Program-made: the position numbers and the translations under genes
Notes under the pieces: model-generated
Seen by the model: the letters and a program-made list of their open reading frames with translations, nothing else
Database searches by the model: none
What the model was told of the DNA's origin: nothing
Assembly (NCBI GenBank): GCA_016787725.1
Contig: JAEUTZ010000004.1
Location: 310,001 to 374,000 of the forward strand
Direction: 5' to 3'
Origin: Cyclobacteriaceae bacterium
GTDB taxonomy: Bacteria; Bacteroidota; Bacteroidia; Cytophagales; Cyclobacteriaceae
Length of the DNA: 64,000 bases
Part shown: in pieces, positions 33,577-43,029 of the stretch
Layout: each line of letters begins with the position of its first letter
Position numbering within the stretch: position 1 is the first letter of the stretch

Positions 33577-34887
33577 TTAATGGACGGCTAAAAACGGATA
33601 AATAATCAGGTAAACGATGGCTCCGGCAAAGTACCCCAGGGCAGCCAGCCAGGCAATCTTTTTCAAGTACCAGATAAAATCTACTTTCTCCATACCCATC
33701 ACCGCAACGCCTGCCGCTGAACCGATAATAAGAATACTACCCCCTGTTCCGGCACAATATGCTAGGTATTCCCAAATCATGTGATCCGTTGGATAAGTTT
33801 CCATGCTGTACATTCCCATACTGGCAGCAACCAGGGGCACATTATCTACAATTGCAGATAACACTCCAATGAGCGTAATAATGATCCGGTTATCCTTTAG
33901 CGTGGTGTCCAGCCAGGCTGCAAAGTGATGGAGAATTTCCATTGATTCGAGGGCAGCCACCGCCAAAAGTATTCCCAGAAAAAATAAGACACTGGGCACA
34001 TCAATGCGTGTCAGGGCACCGGCTGCTGTATAAGGCCTCTTCTCGGCCTCATCCATATCCGGATTGATAAGCTCCGATGCAACCCATAGCACTCCTAGTG
34101 CAAATAACATACCTAAATAAGGCGGAAGTTGGGTGACGGTTTTAAATACAGGAACCGATATTAATCCTCCTACCCCTAAAGTCAACATAGTCAGAGAACC
34201 TTTAACTGGGGCATTGCCATTGCTATGACCATGGTCGACAGCGTTGTTCGACTCCTGATTATCATAACTTCCTAGATCACCCTTTAAGGTGAATTGCAGG
34301 TAGATCAGAGGGACGGCTATACAAACCACACTCGGCAAGAACAAGGTGAGCATGATGTTACCGGATGAGATTTGTCCACCTATCCAAAGCATGGTGGTTG
34401 TAACATCTCCAATGGGGGACCACGCCCCGCCCGCATTGGCGGCAATCACGATCATCCCTACAAAGAATAGGCGCATTTCCCGATTTGGAACTAGCTTTCT
34501 GATAAGTGATACCATCACAATGGAGGTGGTCAGATTATCCAGGATGGCCGATAGTATGAATGTTACACTACAAATAATCCAAAGTAATTTCTTGGGGTTT
34601 TTTGTATTAATGCGATCGGTAATGATCTTAAATCCCTGGTAGGCATCCACTAACTCAACAATAGTCATGGCACCCATCAAAAAAAACAAGATTCCCGAAA
34701 TAGATCCGAGGTGCTCGCCCAGTTGTTCGGTGATATGCGCTATGGAAGTCTGTGATAAAAGCGCATAAAGTGTCCAGCAAATTACACCGGTAAGAAGAGC
34801 CGATGCAGTTTTGTTTATTTTAATTGGATGTTCAAGGGCAATGGCAAGATAGCCAACAACGAAGATGATAATTACAATTGCTTCCAT
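33577..34887 (-). CDS. nhaD: NhaD-type sodium:proton antiporter, paralogue 2
   Basis: This 436-residue protein starts at ATG 34887 ('MEAIVIIIFVVGYLAIALEHP'). It is very similar to the downstream copy: 'ILDNLTTSIVMVSLIRKL', 'VIAANAGGAWSPIGDVTTTMLWIGGQIS', and 'YLAYCAGTGGSILIIGSAAGVAVMG'. The loop around residues 205-225 carries a His/Asn-rich insert ('NQESNNAVDHGHSNGNAP'), where paralogue 1 has 'QEQKAHGHDTTVRS'; both histidine-rich stretches could bind metal or sense pH. The pair faces the tandem CaCA pair, so four cation antiporters stand together. Confidence 0.92.
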   Translation of the reverse strand: MEAIVIIIFVVGYLAIALEHPIKINKTASALLTGVICWTLYALLSQTSIAHITEQLGEHLGSISGILFFLMGAMTIVELVDAYQGFKIITDRINTKNPKKLLWIICSVTFILSAILDNLTTSIVMVSLIRKLVPNREMRLFFVGMIVIAANAGGAWSPIGDVTTTMLWIGGQISSGNIMLTLFLPSVVCIAVPLIYLQFTLKGDLGSYDNQESNNAVDHGHSNGNAPVKGSLTMLTLGVGGLISVPVFKTVTQLPPYLGMLFALGVLWVASELINPDMDEAEKRPYTAAGALTRIDVPSVLFFLGILLAVAALESMEILHHFAAWLDTTLKDNRIIITLIGVLSAIVDNVPLVAASMGMYSMETYPTDHMIWEYLAYCAGTGGSILIIGSAAGVAVMGMEKVDFIWYLKKIAWLAALGYFAGAIVYLIIYPFLAVH

Positions 34888-35571
34888 GGACAATCTGGTG
34901 GGTTTTCAAAGTAAAACATACCTATTTGCGAAGTGAGCAAGATAATTATTACCGGTCAGCCCAGTTATTAATTGTTGGTTAGAAAACGGATAGTCGACTA
35001 GCACTCGATCCCGTAACATCTTTAAATTTTACTTAACATTAAGAAATCCGGATTACAGGACAGAATAGTTTTTAGTAGCCGGTAAGCACAGCACGCAATA
35101 CTGAACAGTTAATCTGAAAAATATAATTGGCTGCCGGTTCTATCAGCTGCACGATCAAGGCTAGCACTTCAGGTTATAAAATGAAGCAAGAGCAAACCAA
35201 ACCGTTGAAACCGGAAAGGAAATATTGTTGTGGCTAATCCGCTCCTTCCAACACGCTGTAACTGGTGTATATACTTTTAGGGCGGGCCTTGAGGGATTGG
35301 AAATCCATTTGACGTTGTATTTCATTAGATCCACATTGTGATTCTGTTTGAATACATACGCATAAACTGGAGGTGTTCCCGAGCAAGTCCGGGAGCAAAA
35401 AAAGCATCACTCAACCTTACTAACTTAGCTATGGATGCAGTAGGCCAGATGAATGGAATAGGATAACCCAATAAATAGATCCTTGGGAATTTTTATCAAA
35501 AAACAAGAAAAAGAGGCTGTAACCTATTTTTTTGTTACAGCCTCCTATAAATCAATTTTTAATCATTTTTA
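34888..35571. other. 684-bp intergenic region, no supported gene
   Basis: This is the longest non-coding stretch of the window. The right end holds the TonB-receptor terminator (35513-35544). I found no frame with a start, no tRNA and no consensus promoter. On the minus strand a 54-codon open stretch without a start runs from about 35490 to 35325 ('IYLLGYPIPFIWPTASIAKL' region); it could be a gene remnant or chance. The left part should hold the control region of the NhaD gene starting at 34887. Confidence 0.6.
35513..35544 (-). terminator. Intrinsic terminator after TonB-dependent receptor
   Basis: GAGGCTGTAAC paired with GTTACAGCCTC, an 11-bp perfect stem with a 10-nt loop, followed on the minus strand by TTTTTCTTGTTTTTT. 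It lies 28 nt beyond the receptor stop. Confidence 0.88.
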
Positions 35572-38340
35572 TCAGAACTTATAAGTAAACTGAAACAGGA
35601 AAGTCGTTCCCATTTGGCTAAAGTGTGCACCATCGTACGTTAGCACGGGATATCGTCCATTAAAGGTGATGTAGCTTACTTGTTCTTGTTTCTGAGCTTC
35701 ATCAGCGAGAATGGCAGCGCCTGTCGGATTATGAGCCTTCATCACATATTCAGGCATTACATTTAAGATATTCTGCGCTGTTAGTGAAAAGGAAGCCTTC
35801 GGACTAGCGTTATAAGTAAATCCAAGATCGGTAAGCACTTTTGTTTTGAATTCGATAAAGAGATTATCATCGAGGTCTGCATTATTAAAGGTTGTAGGTC
35901 CGAATATAGTGTTATTCAAGTTGAAGTAGAACTTGCCGGCAGTCAAATCGGCACCCACAATAACTTTATACTTGGGTCTGCTTGTTGTCATCAGGGATTC
36001 CTGCGTCTGATTGAACAGATCCTGGTTGTTTGCTTCAAGAATTGGAGTGCTCTTCACGCCTTCCCAACCCCCAATTAATTCGTTGCTGATAGTATAGTTA
36101 CCGGCAAGATTGAAACCAAGTTTATTTGAGCCTACGGTAAGATTTCTTACACTGGCTACTACATCAACACCGGATGTTTTGGTTTCGGCTGCGTTTATGA
36201 AAAAACTAATATTACTAACATCTACCCCAGCTACAGTAGCGGAAACTTCGTTGCTGTAAATCACTCTATCTTTAATGCGAATGGAATAATAGTCAGCGGT
36301 CAGTGAAAAATTAGAGTTTGGATTATAGCCCACTCCAAACGTAAAATTATTGGATTTTTCGGCCTTAAGTTTTGGCACTTGGAGTAACTGTGCTTCGCGG
36401 CTGAAGTTGTTTGCAAGACCGGTGATGACAATATCACCGCCTGAGAATGAAGCCTGACTTAACGAAAGGTATTGTTGGTGCAGGGTGGGGGCTCTAAAAC
36501 CACTTGACACGGAGGTCCGCAACGTTACCATATCTCCTATTTTATACCGCGATGTAAGTTTGTACACATTGGCGGCTCCAAAATCAGAGTAGTTTTCGGT
36601 TCGTACGGTACCACCGATGAGGAACCTTTCAGTGATATCCCAGTTTAAATCGAGATAGGCACCGATATTAAATCTATTGGCTTTAATGGCATTGCGCTCC
36701 TGAAATCCCGGAAACGAATTAGCTCCTTCACTTGAGTAGGAGGCAGTGTCTCCTGCAATTATCTCATAATTTTCTGACCTGAATTCAGAACCTATGGCGA
36801 TAAAAAATTTATCACTAATGGGTCTTGAGAAGTCGATATTGCCAACTAGGTGATTGAATGCGAAGCCACCAGGTTTAAATGAAACCGGACTATTCTTTAC
36901 CAAGGCCCTGTTCACCGTATTGTTTACGGTAAATAACATCTTGTTTCCCCCTACGGTAAGGCTCATATCTTGTTTCCAGCCACCTAAATTTTGGGAACGC
37001 AAGCCAATGGTGCCATTGTAATCGCTCAAATCGCCATCAAACGAAGGTTGGTAACCAAGATACCCTTCATACAAGCCCGCTGCTTTATCAGCTGCAAAAG
37101 CAGCTTGAACCGCGGCTCCATTGGGTCCACCTGTGTAGTCGTCACCGGTATAATCTGGTGCACCTGGGATTCGGGTATGCAATAAACCCTGGTCTATTCT
37201 CCAATAAGGTTGCCGATAGTTTGCATTGCTAAGAGTCTTTCTATACACGTAGGCCGCGTTCGCATAGATTTCAGAATTCTCGCCTACCGGTAGTGCACCG
37301 TTAAGTAAGAACTTTGCGGATGTATTTTCAGGTGTACCGTTTTTATTTAATCCATCAGGAAAACGAGCGAGGAAATTATTAACACCGTTAATTGCATTAG
37401 CGGATCCATCTGTTAAATCCCTTATATCACTGGCAGCATCGATCTTGTCTTCCCGAATGGCGGCATCTTGATGCGAAAACGAAATATGACTATTTATAAA
37501 TCCATTGTTAGGAAGGCTGGCTCCGCTATTGTAGTTTAATGAGTAAGCTTGGCCTCCGTAATTCAGGGTAGATCCGGTATTCAGCGTAACGGTGGTCCCG
37601 TCATAATTATCCTTTAATATGATATTCATGACTCCGGCTATTGCATCAGAGCCATATTGCGCAGACGCTCCATCTCTTAAGATTTCAACTCGCTTAATCG
37701 CATCGGTAGGAATTGCAGTAAGGTCGGCTCCGGTTTCACCACGACCGGGGCTTGTTTGGGTGTATACCAGGGAAGTAAGATTTTTTCGTTTTCCATTGAT
37801 AAGGATTAACGTGCGGCTCGGTCCAAGATTTCTGAGCTCATAAGGATCGAACAAGGAAGTAGCATCATTTACAGGTGTATTTACGGTATTAAAAGAAGGT
37901 ACCCGGTACTGCAAGGCTTTATCAAACGTAATTTGCCCAGTTGTCCTCAGGTCAGTAGCGGTGAAATTGTCAATTGGCAATGGGGTGTCGGTGATAGTCC
38001 GCTGTGAACCGCGGCCAACAGAGACCACCACTTCTTCCAATTCGCTTGCACTGGCTTCGAGCGTTATCGTAATATTGGTCATCGAAGTTATATCAACTTC
38101 TTGCGTAAGGAAGCCCACAAACGACACAATCAGTCTGTTGGAATTAACTGGCACCGATAGGGTAAACCTTCCATTTGCATCCGTTGTAGTTCCCGAGGTA
38201 GAACCTTTTACGATAATGTTTGCACCCGCAATTGGCGATCCATCCGATTTATCAGAAACTGTACCCGACACATCTCGGGTTTGGGCGAGGGCTATTGTTC
38301 CCGAAAAGAGGAGAACAAATAGCAATAAAGTAATTTTCAT
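35572..38340 (-). CDS. TonB-dependent receptor with carboxypeptidase-regulatory-like domain
   Basis: This 922-residue outer-membrane transporter is energised by TonB. It has a signal peptide ('MKITLLLFVLLFSGTIALAQ'). A CarboxypepD_reg-like domain follows (about 22-105, 'VSGTVSDKSDGSPIAGANIIV', 'GRFTLSVP'). The plug (about 110-240) includes 'RTLILINGKRKN' and 'AIKRVEILRDGASAQYGSDAIAGVMNIILK'. The 22-strand barrel ends 'FLFQFTYKF' with terminal Phe. It is a classical siderophore/cobalamin-type receptor rather than SusC-like: there is no partner SusD, DUF4249 or other lipoprotein beside it. The ligand is unknown. Confidence 0.92.
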   Translation of the reverse strand: MKITLLLFVLLFSGTIALAQTRDVSGTVSDKSDGSPIAGANIIVKGSTSGTTTDANGRFTLSVPVNSNRLIVSFVGFLTQEVDITSMTNITITLEASASELEEVVVSVGRGSQRTITDTPLPIDNFTATDLRTTGQITFDKALQYRVPSFNTVNTPVNDATSLFDPYELRNLGPSRTLILINGKRKNLTSLVYTQTSPGRGETGADLTAIPTDAIKRVEILRDGASAQYGSDAIAGVMNIILKDNYDGTTVTLNTGSTLNYGGQAYSLNYNSGASLPNNGFINSHISFSHQDAAIREDKIDAASDIRDLTDGSANAINGVNNFLARFPDGLNKNGTPENTSAKFLLNGALPVGENSEIYANAAYVYRKTLSNANYRQPYWRIDQGLLHTRIPGAPDYTGDDYTGGPNGAAVQAAFAADKAAGLYEGYLGYQPSFDGDLSDYNGTIGLRSQNLGGWKQDMSLTVGGNKMLFTVNNTVNRALVKNSPVSFKPGGFAFNHLVGNIDFSRPISDKFFIAIGSEFRSENYEIIAGDTASYSSEGANSFPGFQERNAIKANRFNIGAYLDLNWDITERFLIGGTVRTENYSDFGAANVYKLTSRYKIGDMVTLRTSVSSGFRAPTLHQQYLSLSQASFSGGDIVITGLANNFSREAQLLQVPKLKAEKSNNFTFGVGYNPNSNFSLTADYYSIRIKDRVIYSNEVSATVAGVDVSNISFFINAAETKTSGVDVVASVRNLTVGSNKLGFNLAGNYTISNELIGGWEGVKSTPILEANNQDLFNQTQESLMTTSRPKYKVIVGADLTAGKFYFNLNNTIFGPTTFNNADLDDNLFIEFKTKVLTDLGFTYNASPKASFSLTAQNILNVMPEYVMKAHNPTGAAILADEAQKQEQVSYITFNGRYPVLTYDGAHFSQMGTTFLFQFTYKF

Positions 38341-38407
38341 AGGTTTGAGGGGTTAGATTTAAGGAAATGAAATCTATCACTTAATATCCACTTTCGGAAT
38401 GGGGTAT

Positions 38408-38439
38408 AAAAAATGTCAGGCAGGAGGCACCGACATTTT
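38408..38439 (-). terminator. Probable intrinsic terminator after lysC
   Basis: AAAATGTC and GACATTTT form an 8-bp stem around a GC-rich 14-nt centre, followed on the minus strand by TTTTTTA. It lies 25 nt past the lysC stop and before the receptor gene, which must have its own promoter. Confidence 0.65.
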
Positions 38440-38463
38440 GTTAAAAAGTGGTAGAAACCCTAC

Positions 38464-39783
38464 TTAAAGATTGAACAAACCTTCATTTAAAAGAAAAAGG
38501 GCCTTTTCTTTTTGAACGGTATTTACCAAAATTGAAATATTATTCGGACTGCCGCCATAAGAAACCATCCGGATGGGCACGGTGGCCAGCGATTGAAATA
38601 CTTCTTTCAAAACCCCCTCTTTTTCTGACAGCATGTTGCCGACAATGCAAATAATGGACTGATCGGTATCTACTTCAATGGAACCGAAGTCTTTTAATTC
38701 TTCGAGAATGGAATTTAGATTTCTATTGTCATCAATCGTAACAGAAACGGCCACCTCGGAGGTGGAAATCATATCAATGGGAGTCTTGTATCGTTCAAAT
38801 ACTTCAAACACCTTGCGCAGGAATCCATACGCCAGCAACATGCGCGAGGATTTGATCTTGATGGCTGTTATTCCATCTTTAGCCGCAACGGCTTTGAATT
38901 GACCCCGGCTGCCTTTATCACTGATGAGTGTACCAGCTGCCTTTTCATCCATGGTGTTTTTTAACCGCACGGGAACATGGTATTTCTGTGCGGGAACAAT
39001 GGTAGAAGGATGTAAAATTTTGGCACCGAAATAGGCTAACTCGGAAGCTTCATCAAAGGTAAGTTCAGCGATCGGAGTTGTTTTCTTCACCACCCGTGGG
39101 TCATTATTATGCATACCATCGATATCCGTCCAGATCTGTACTTCTTCGGCCCGGATGGAGGCGCCAATCAGGGAGGCGGTATAATCACTGCCGCCACGCT
39201 TGAGGTTATCGATTTCATTTCTGTGGTTACGACATATGTATCCCTGGGTAACTAAGATGTCCACATTGCTCATGGTCTCCAAGATAGGTTTCAGCCGTTC
39301 ACTTATTTTTTCAAGTTCTGGTTCCTGATTTTCGTCAATGGACATGAAGTGAAGCGCTGGAAGGAGCCGCGCAGGAACCTTTCTTTCCTGAAGGTGATGA
39401 TAAAAAAGTTCGGTCGAAATCAATTCTCCTTGCGCCAGCAATTCCCGGTAACTGCGATCGTCAAACCGGCCGGCTGCCAGCAACCGGAATAAGCTGAAGT
39501 AACGGCTCACAATCTCCTGACCGATGGCCTGATAAGCATCACTTTCAAATAATTCCCCGATAAACTGCTGGTAATGTTTCTCCAGTTCTGCAATTTCCTG
39601 TTCAGCATGAGTTTGCTGGTGAGCCAACAAACTATCGCCAATGCGTACGAGCGTATTAGTCGTGCCGCTCAATGCGGAAAGAACGACAATCTTTTTTTCC
39701 GGCATGCTCAATACCAGGTTGGCGATCTTTTTCATTCGTTCAGGCTTACCTACGGAAGTACCACCAAATTTCACTACCAGCAT
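38464..39783 (-). CDS. lysC: Aspartate kinase (monofunctional)
   Basis: It phosphorylates aspartate, the first step toward lysine, methionine, threonine and diaminopimelate. The start chosen is ATG 39783 ('MLVVKFGGTSVGKPERMKKIA'), giving 439 residues; another ATG lies three codons upstream. Motifs are 'KFGGTSVG' at the N-terminus, 'NLKRGGSDYTASLIGASI' (aspartate/ATP binding), 'WTDIDGMHNNDPRVV' and 'FGAKILHPSTIVPA'. Two ACT repeats in the last third ('ITAIKIKSSRMLLAYGFLRKV', 'IICIVGNMLSEKEGVLKEVF') imply allosteric control by an end product. It is not fused to homoserine dehydrogenase. Confidence 0.94.
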   Translation of the reverse strand: MLVVKFGGTSVGKPERMKKIANLVLSMPEKKIVVLSALSGTTNTLVRIGDSLLAHQQTHAEQEIAELEKHYQQFIGELFESDAYQAIGQEIVSRYFSLFRLLAAGRFDDRSYRELLAQGELISTELFYHHLQERKVPARLLPALHFMSIDENQEPELEKISERLKPILETMSNVDILVTQGYICRNHRNEIDNLKRGGSDYTASLIGASIRAEEVQIWTDIDGMHNNDPRVVKKTTPIAELTFDEASELAYFGAKILHPSTIVPAQKYHVPVRLKNTMDEKAAGTLISDKGSRGQFKAVAAKDGITAIKIKSSRMLLAYGFLRKVFEVFERYKTPIDMISTSEVAVSVTIDDNRNLNSILEELKDFGSIEVDTDQSIICIVGNMLSEKEGVLKEVFQSLATVPIRMVSYGGSPNNISILVNTVQKEKALFLLNEGLFNL

Positions 39784-39850
39784 AACGTACATTTTATCGG
39801 GCCGTAAAGATAGGTTTGAATTGAAGAATTAAGAATCAAAGGAGCCAAAG

Positions 39851-39886
39851 AAAAAAAGACCCTTTGAGAAAAGCTCCCAAAGGGTC
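39851..39886 (-). terminator. Intrinsic terminator after dnaK
   Basis: GACCCTTTG pairs with CAAAGGGTC across an 11-nt loop and is followed on the minus strand by TTTTTTTC. It lies 27 nt after the dnaK stop. Confidence 0.88.
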
Positions 39887-39912
39887 GTTAGTTTAGATTG
39901 TCTGAAGAACAA

Positions 39913-41826
39913 TTACTTCACCTCTTCGTATTCTACATCGGTTGCATTACCACCCGTACTTCCGGTCTGTCCTCCGGCCTCGCCATTGGATTGAGCCCCG
40001 GCATTGGCACCTGGCTGTGATCCACCGGCATACATTTCCTGCGATGCCGCCTGCCAGGCAGCATTAAGTGCATTGATTGCATTTTCAATGGCGGTCAGAT
40101 CCTGACTCTTATGTGCTTCTTTCAATTTATCCAGCGCCTGGTTGATGGCTGTCTTATTACCTTCTGAAAGTTTTTCACCAAACTCTTTCAATTGTTTTTC
40201 GGTCTGGAAAATTAACGAGTCAGCTTGATTGATTTTATCAATGCGCTCTTTCTCTTTGCGATCCTGTTCTGCATTCGCTTCGGCTTCCTGCTTCATCTTC
40301 TTGATCTCGGCATCCGTTAACCCACTGGAAGCTTCGATCCGGATCTTCTGTTCTTTGCCGGTGCCTTTGTCTTTGGCGGACACATGCAGGATACCATTGG
40401 CATCGATATCGAAAGTAACTTCAATCTGGGGTACTCCGCGCGGTGCCGGTGGAATTCCGTCCAAGTGGAACCGGCCAATGGTGCGGTTGTCGCGGGCCAT
40501 CGGACGCTCCCCTTGTAACACGTGAATTTCGACAGACGGTTGGTTATCCGAAGCGGTAGAGAATACCTCCGATTTTTTAGATGGAATCGTGGTGTTTGAC
40601 TCTATCAGTTTGGTAAACACACCACCCATGGTTTCAATTCCCAACGAAAGTGGCGTGACATCCAACAACAACACATCTTTCACCTCACCCGTAAGTACAC
40701 CGCCTTGAATGGCAGCGCCTACCGCTACTACTTCGTCAGGATTCACACCTTTCGAAGGTTTCTTTCCAAAGAATTTCTCAACTTCTTCCTGAATTCGGGG
40801 GATACGGGTGGAGCCACCCACCAGGATAACCTCATCAATCTGATTCACGCTATAACCGGAATCTGCCAATGCTTTGCGGCAAGGCTCCAGCGTTCTGCGA
40901 ATCAGGTCATCGCACAATTGTTCAAACTTGGCGCGTGAAAGCTTCCTTACCAAGTGTTCAGGCACACCATCCACGGAAGTGATATACGGTAGATTGATTT
41001 CGGTTTCGTTTGAGCTGGAAAGTTCGATTTTTGCTTTTTCAGCGGCTTCTTTCAAACGCTGTAAGGCCATGGGGTCTTTGCGCAAGTCGATATTCTTATC
41101 GGCTTTGAATTCATCGGCCAGCCAGTTCATAATGCGCATGTCAAAGTCATCACCGCCCAGGTGTACATCCCCATTGGTGGATTTCACTTCAAATACGCCA
41201 TCTCCTAATTCCAGGATCGAGATATCGAATGTACCACCGCCCAGGTCGTACACAGCGATTTTCATGTCTTTGTTCTTCTTATCGAGACCATAAGCTAATG
41301 CAGCGGCAGTAGGCTCGTTGATAATGCGCTTTACATCCAAGCCGGCAATTTGACCAGCCTCTTTGGTAGCCTGCCGCTCGGCATCATTAAAGTAGGCCGG
41401 AACGGTAATAACCGCTTCGGTGATGGTAGTGCCCAGGTAATCTTCGGCTGTAGTCTTCATTTTTTGAAGGATTATGGCAGAGATTTCCTGTGGGGTGTAG
41501 AGCCGGTCGCCAATGCGCACCCGCACGGTATCATTGTTACCACTTTCAACCTGGTAGCTAACGATCTTTTTTTCTTCACCCACATCGGCAAATTTTTTGC
41601 CCATGAAGCGTTTAATGGAAGAAACGGTATTTTTTGGATTGGTAATCGACTGACGTTTAGCAGGGTCACCTACTTTACGCTCGCCTTTACCGTTATCCAG
41701 GAAGCCCACAATAGAAGGCGTTGTTCTGCGGCCTTCGCTGTTGGCTATCACCACGGGTTCGTTGCCTTCCATTACAGCTACGCACGAGTTGGTGGTTCCT
41801 AAGTCGATTCCAATAATTTTTCCCAT
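39913..41826 (-). CDS. dnaK: Molecular chaperone DnaK (Hsp70)
   Basis: DnaK is an ATP-driven chaperone working with DnaJ and GrpE, both encoded at 53.9-55.6 kb. The protein has 637 residues from ATG 41826 ('[21 protein letters not shown]'). Hsp70 signatures are '[14 protein letters not shown]', '[16 protein letters not shown]' and '[17 protein letters not shown]'. The substrate-binding domain has '[18 protein letters not shown]'. The C-terminal lid ends in a Gly/Gln/Ser-rich linker and 'DVEYEEVK', the usual acidic EEVK-type tail. It is monocistronic, and no CIRCE element is seen upstream. Instead, a TTGGCA-N6-TTG element and a TGACA-N3-TGGCA repeat precede it, an arrangement shared with grpE. 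Confidence 0.98.
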   Translation of the reverse strand: MGKIIGIDLGTTNSCVAVMEGNEPVVIANSEGRRTTPSIVGFLDNGKGERKVGDPAKRQSITNPKNTVSSIKRFMGKKFADVGEEKKIVSYQVESGNNDTVRVRIGDRLYTPQEISAIILQKMKTTAEDYLGTTITEAVITVPAYFNDAERQATKEAGQIAGLDVKRIINEPTAAALAYGLDKKNKDMKIAVYDLGGGTFDISILELGDGVFEVKSTNGDVHLGGDDFDMRIMNWLADEFKADKNIDLRKDPMALQRLKEAAEKAKIELSSSNETEINLPYITSVDGVPEHLVRKLSRAKFEQLCDDLIRRTLEPCRKALADSGYSVNQIDEVILVGGSTRIPRIQEEVEKFFGKKPSKGVNPDEVVAVGAAIQGGVLTGEVKDVLLLDVTPLSLGIETMGGVFTKLIESNTTIPSKKSEVFSTASDNQPSVEIHVLQGERPMARDNRTIGRFHLDGIPPAPRGVPQIEVTFDIDANGILHVSAKDKGTGKEQKIRIEASSGLTDAEIKKMKQEAEANAEQDRKEKERIDKINQADSLIFQTEKQLKEFGEKLSEGNKTAINQALDKLKEAHKSQDLTAIENAINALNAAWQAASQEMYAGGSQPGANAGAQSNGEAGGQTGSTGGNATDVEYEEVK

Positions 41827-41875
41827 GATATGCTCAGTTTTTTGATTACAGATTAATTCAGCAAAACCCATTGAA

Positions 41876-41890
41876 CAAGGCTTGTGCCAA
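41876..41890 (-). promoter_or_regulatory. Sigma-54-like element upstream of dnaK
   Basis: Minus strand TTGGCA-CAAGCC-TTG: the -24 GG and a TTG at -12 spacing fit the TGGCAC-N5-TTGC form, except that T replaces the final C. The element ends 49 nt before the dnaK ATG. The same TTGGCA-N6-TTG pattern precedes grpE. Confidence 0.5.
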
Positions 41891-41911
41891 GGGGCTTTTT
41901 ATCAGAAAATG

Positions 41912-41924
41912 TGACAGAGTGGCA
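41912..41924. promoter_or_regulatory. TGACA-N3-TGGCA repeat upstream of dnaK
   Basis: TGACA-GAG-TGGCA (minus strand TGCCA-CTC-TGTCA) is an imperfect TGNCA-N3-TGNCA element 21 nt upstream of the TTGGCA-N6-TTG motif. A matching TGACA-N3-TGTCC element lies 12 nt upstream of the corresponding grpE motif. It is probably a regulator-binding site; the regulator is unknown. Confidence 0.5.
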
Positions 41925-42011
41925 GGAATTATTTGGGGATTTGCCTACCTAGACCGTGATTTGATAACGTCCATTTATTTGTAGTGATTTAAAGGGAAAG
42001 CGCAGCCTGAT

Positions 42012-42983
42012 CTATTGCGACCACTCAGTTGGTGTTCTGTCCCAGCGATGTTGTTTTAGTTTCTTGAGGAGTGTACTTTCCAATCGTTGGCCATCACTCA
42101 CTCTTGTGTTCGCAATTACATTTTTTACAGATCGCATACCAGGGATAATGGTATGGACTTCGTCATTGCATAAAATGAACCGCAGCGCCATTTCGGCCAT
42201 CGACATCCCCGCTGGAAGTAGGGGTCGTAACGCTTCGGCATGGTCAACACTCGCATTCAGGTTTTCAGGCACGAAATAGGTGGCTCGCCAATCCCCAGCT
42301 GGAAATACGGTGCTTTTAGTTAAGGTACCGGTTAACGTTCCTTCATCGAAAGGAACGCGTGCGATTACTCCTATGTTTAACTCACGGCAAACCGGAAACA
42401 AGTTATCTTCAGGGTTTTGATCAAAGATATTGTAGATTACTTGCACCGTATCGATAAAGCCGGTTCGCAACGTTGTTAACACATTGTCGGGTTCCCATCG
42501 GTTAACACTTATTCCAAAATGTTTTACTTTTCCTTCTGATTTTAGTTTCTCAATGGCTTTTTTCCACTCATCGTGGTGTGCCCAACTGTCTTCCCACACA
42601 TGAAATTGCTGCAGATCGATACAATCGACATTCAAATTGGTAAGACTTTTTTCGGTGTACTCAATAATATGGGCGGCAGGAAAGCATTCTTCCAAGGTAT
42701 AATGTGCTTTGGAAGGCCACTTGAAGTTTTTGGGTGGAATTTTGGTTGCACAATAGAGCCGTTTATCGGCATGTTGTTTCATGAGTCGGCCTAAAATCTG
42801 TTCGCTGGCACCTGCCCCGTACCCCCAGGCAGTGTCATAAAAATTGCAGCCTAACTCTACAGACATGTCCAATGCTTTCAACACTTCCGTTTGATCGGTT
42901 CCTTTCCAGCCAGCCAAGCCCCACATGCCATATCCAATTTCGCTGATGGACCAGCCTGTTCTACCAAATTTTCTGTGTTGCAT
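42012..42983 (-). CDS. Aldo/keto reductase
   Basis: This 323-residue NADPH-dependent oxidoreductase of the AKR superfamily starts 'MQHRKFGRTGWSISEIGYGMWGL'. The catalytic tetrad is visible: Asp and Tyr in 'NFYDTAWGYGAGASEQILGR', Lys in 'LYCATKIPP', and His in 'IDLQQFHVWEDSW'. 'GKVKHFGISV' and 'ARVPFDEGTLTG' are typical of the class, and 'IIPGMRSVKNVIANT' is the cofactor-binding end. The physiological substrate is unknown. It is divergent from prfC with 46 nt between starts. Confidence 0.9.
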   Translation of the reverse strand: MQHRKFGRTGWSISEIGYGMWGLAGWKGTDQTEVLKALDMSVELGCNFYDTAWGYGAGASEQILGRLMKQHADKRLYCATKIPPKNFKWPSKAHYTLEECFPAAHIIEYTEKSLTNLNVDCIDLQQFHVWEDSWAHHDEWKKAIEKLKSEGKVKHFGISVNRWEPDNVLTTLRTGFIDTVQVIYNIFDQNPEDNLFPVCRELNIGVIARVPFDEGTLTGTLTKSTVFPAGDWRATYFVPENLNASVDHAEALRPLLPAGMSMAEMALRFILCNDEVHTIIPGMRSVKNVIANTRVSDGQRLESTLLKKLKQHRWDRTPTEWSQ

Positions 42984-43011
42984 ATTTTAAAAATTTCAAT
43001 CTCTAAAATAG

Positions 43012-43019
43012 TACTTTTG
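43012..43019 (+). promoter_or_regulatory. Candidate -7 element for prfC
   Basis: TACTTTTG matches TAnnTTTG but ends only 10 nt before the prfC ATG. If used, the mRNA leader would be very short. The -33 TTG is absent. Confidence 0.45.
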
Positions 43020-43029
43020 CGCCCACTTT

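Noticed and set aside
35375-35400. Small hairpin TCCCG-N8-CGGGA before an A-run in the gap at 35 kb
   Set aside because: Stem is only five pairs, and the T-tract on the minus strand would precede rather than follow it; not a terminator.
41350-41802. 150-codon open frame antisense to dnaK
   Set aside because: The long antisense frame arises from dnaK codon bias, as often seen for Hsp70 genes.
41827-42011. CIRCE-type heat-shock operator before dnaK
   Set aside because: No TTAGCACTC-N9-GAGTGCTAA repeat or close variant is present in the region.
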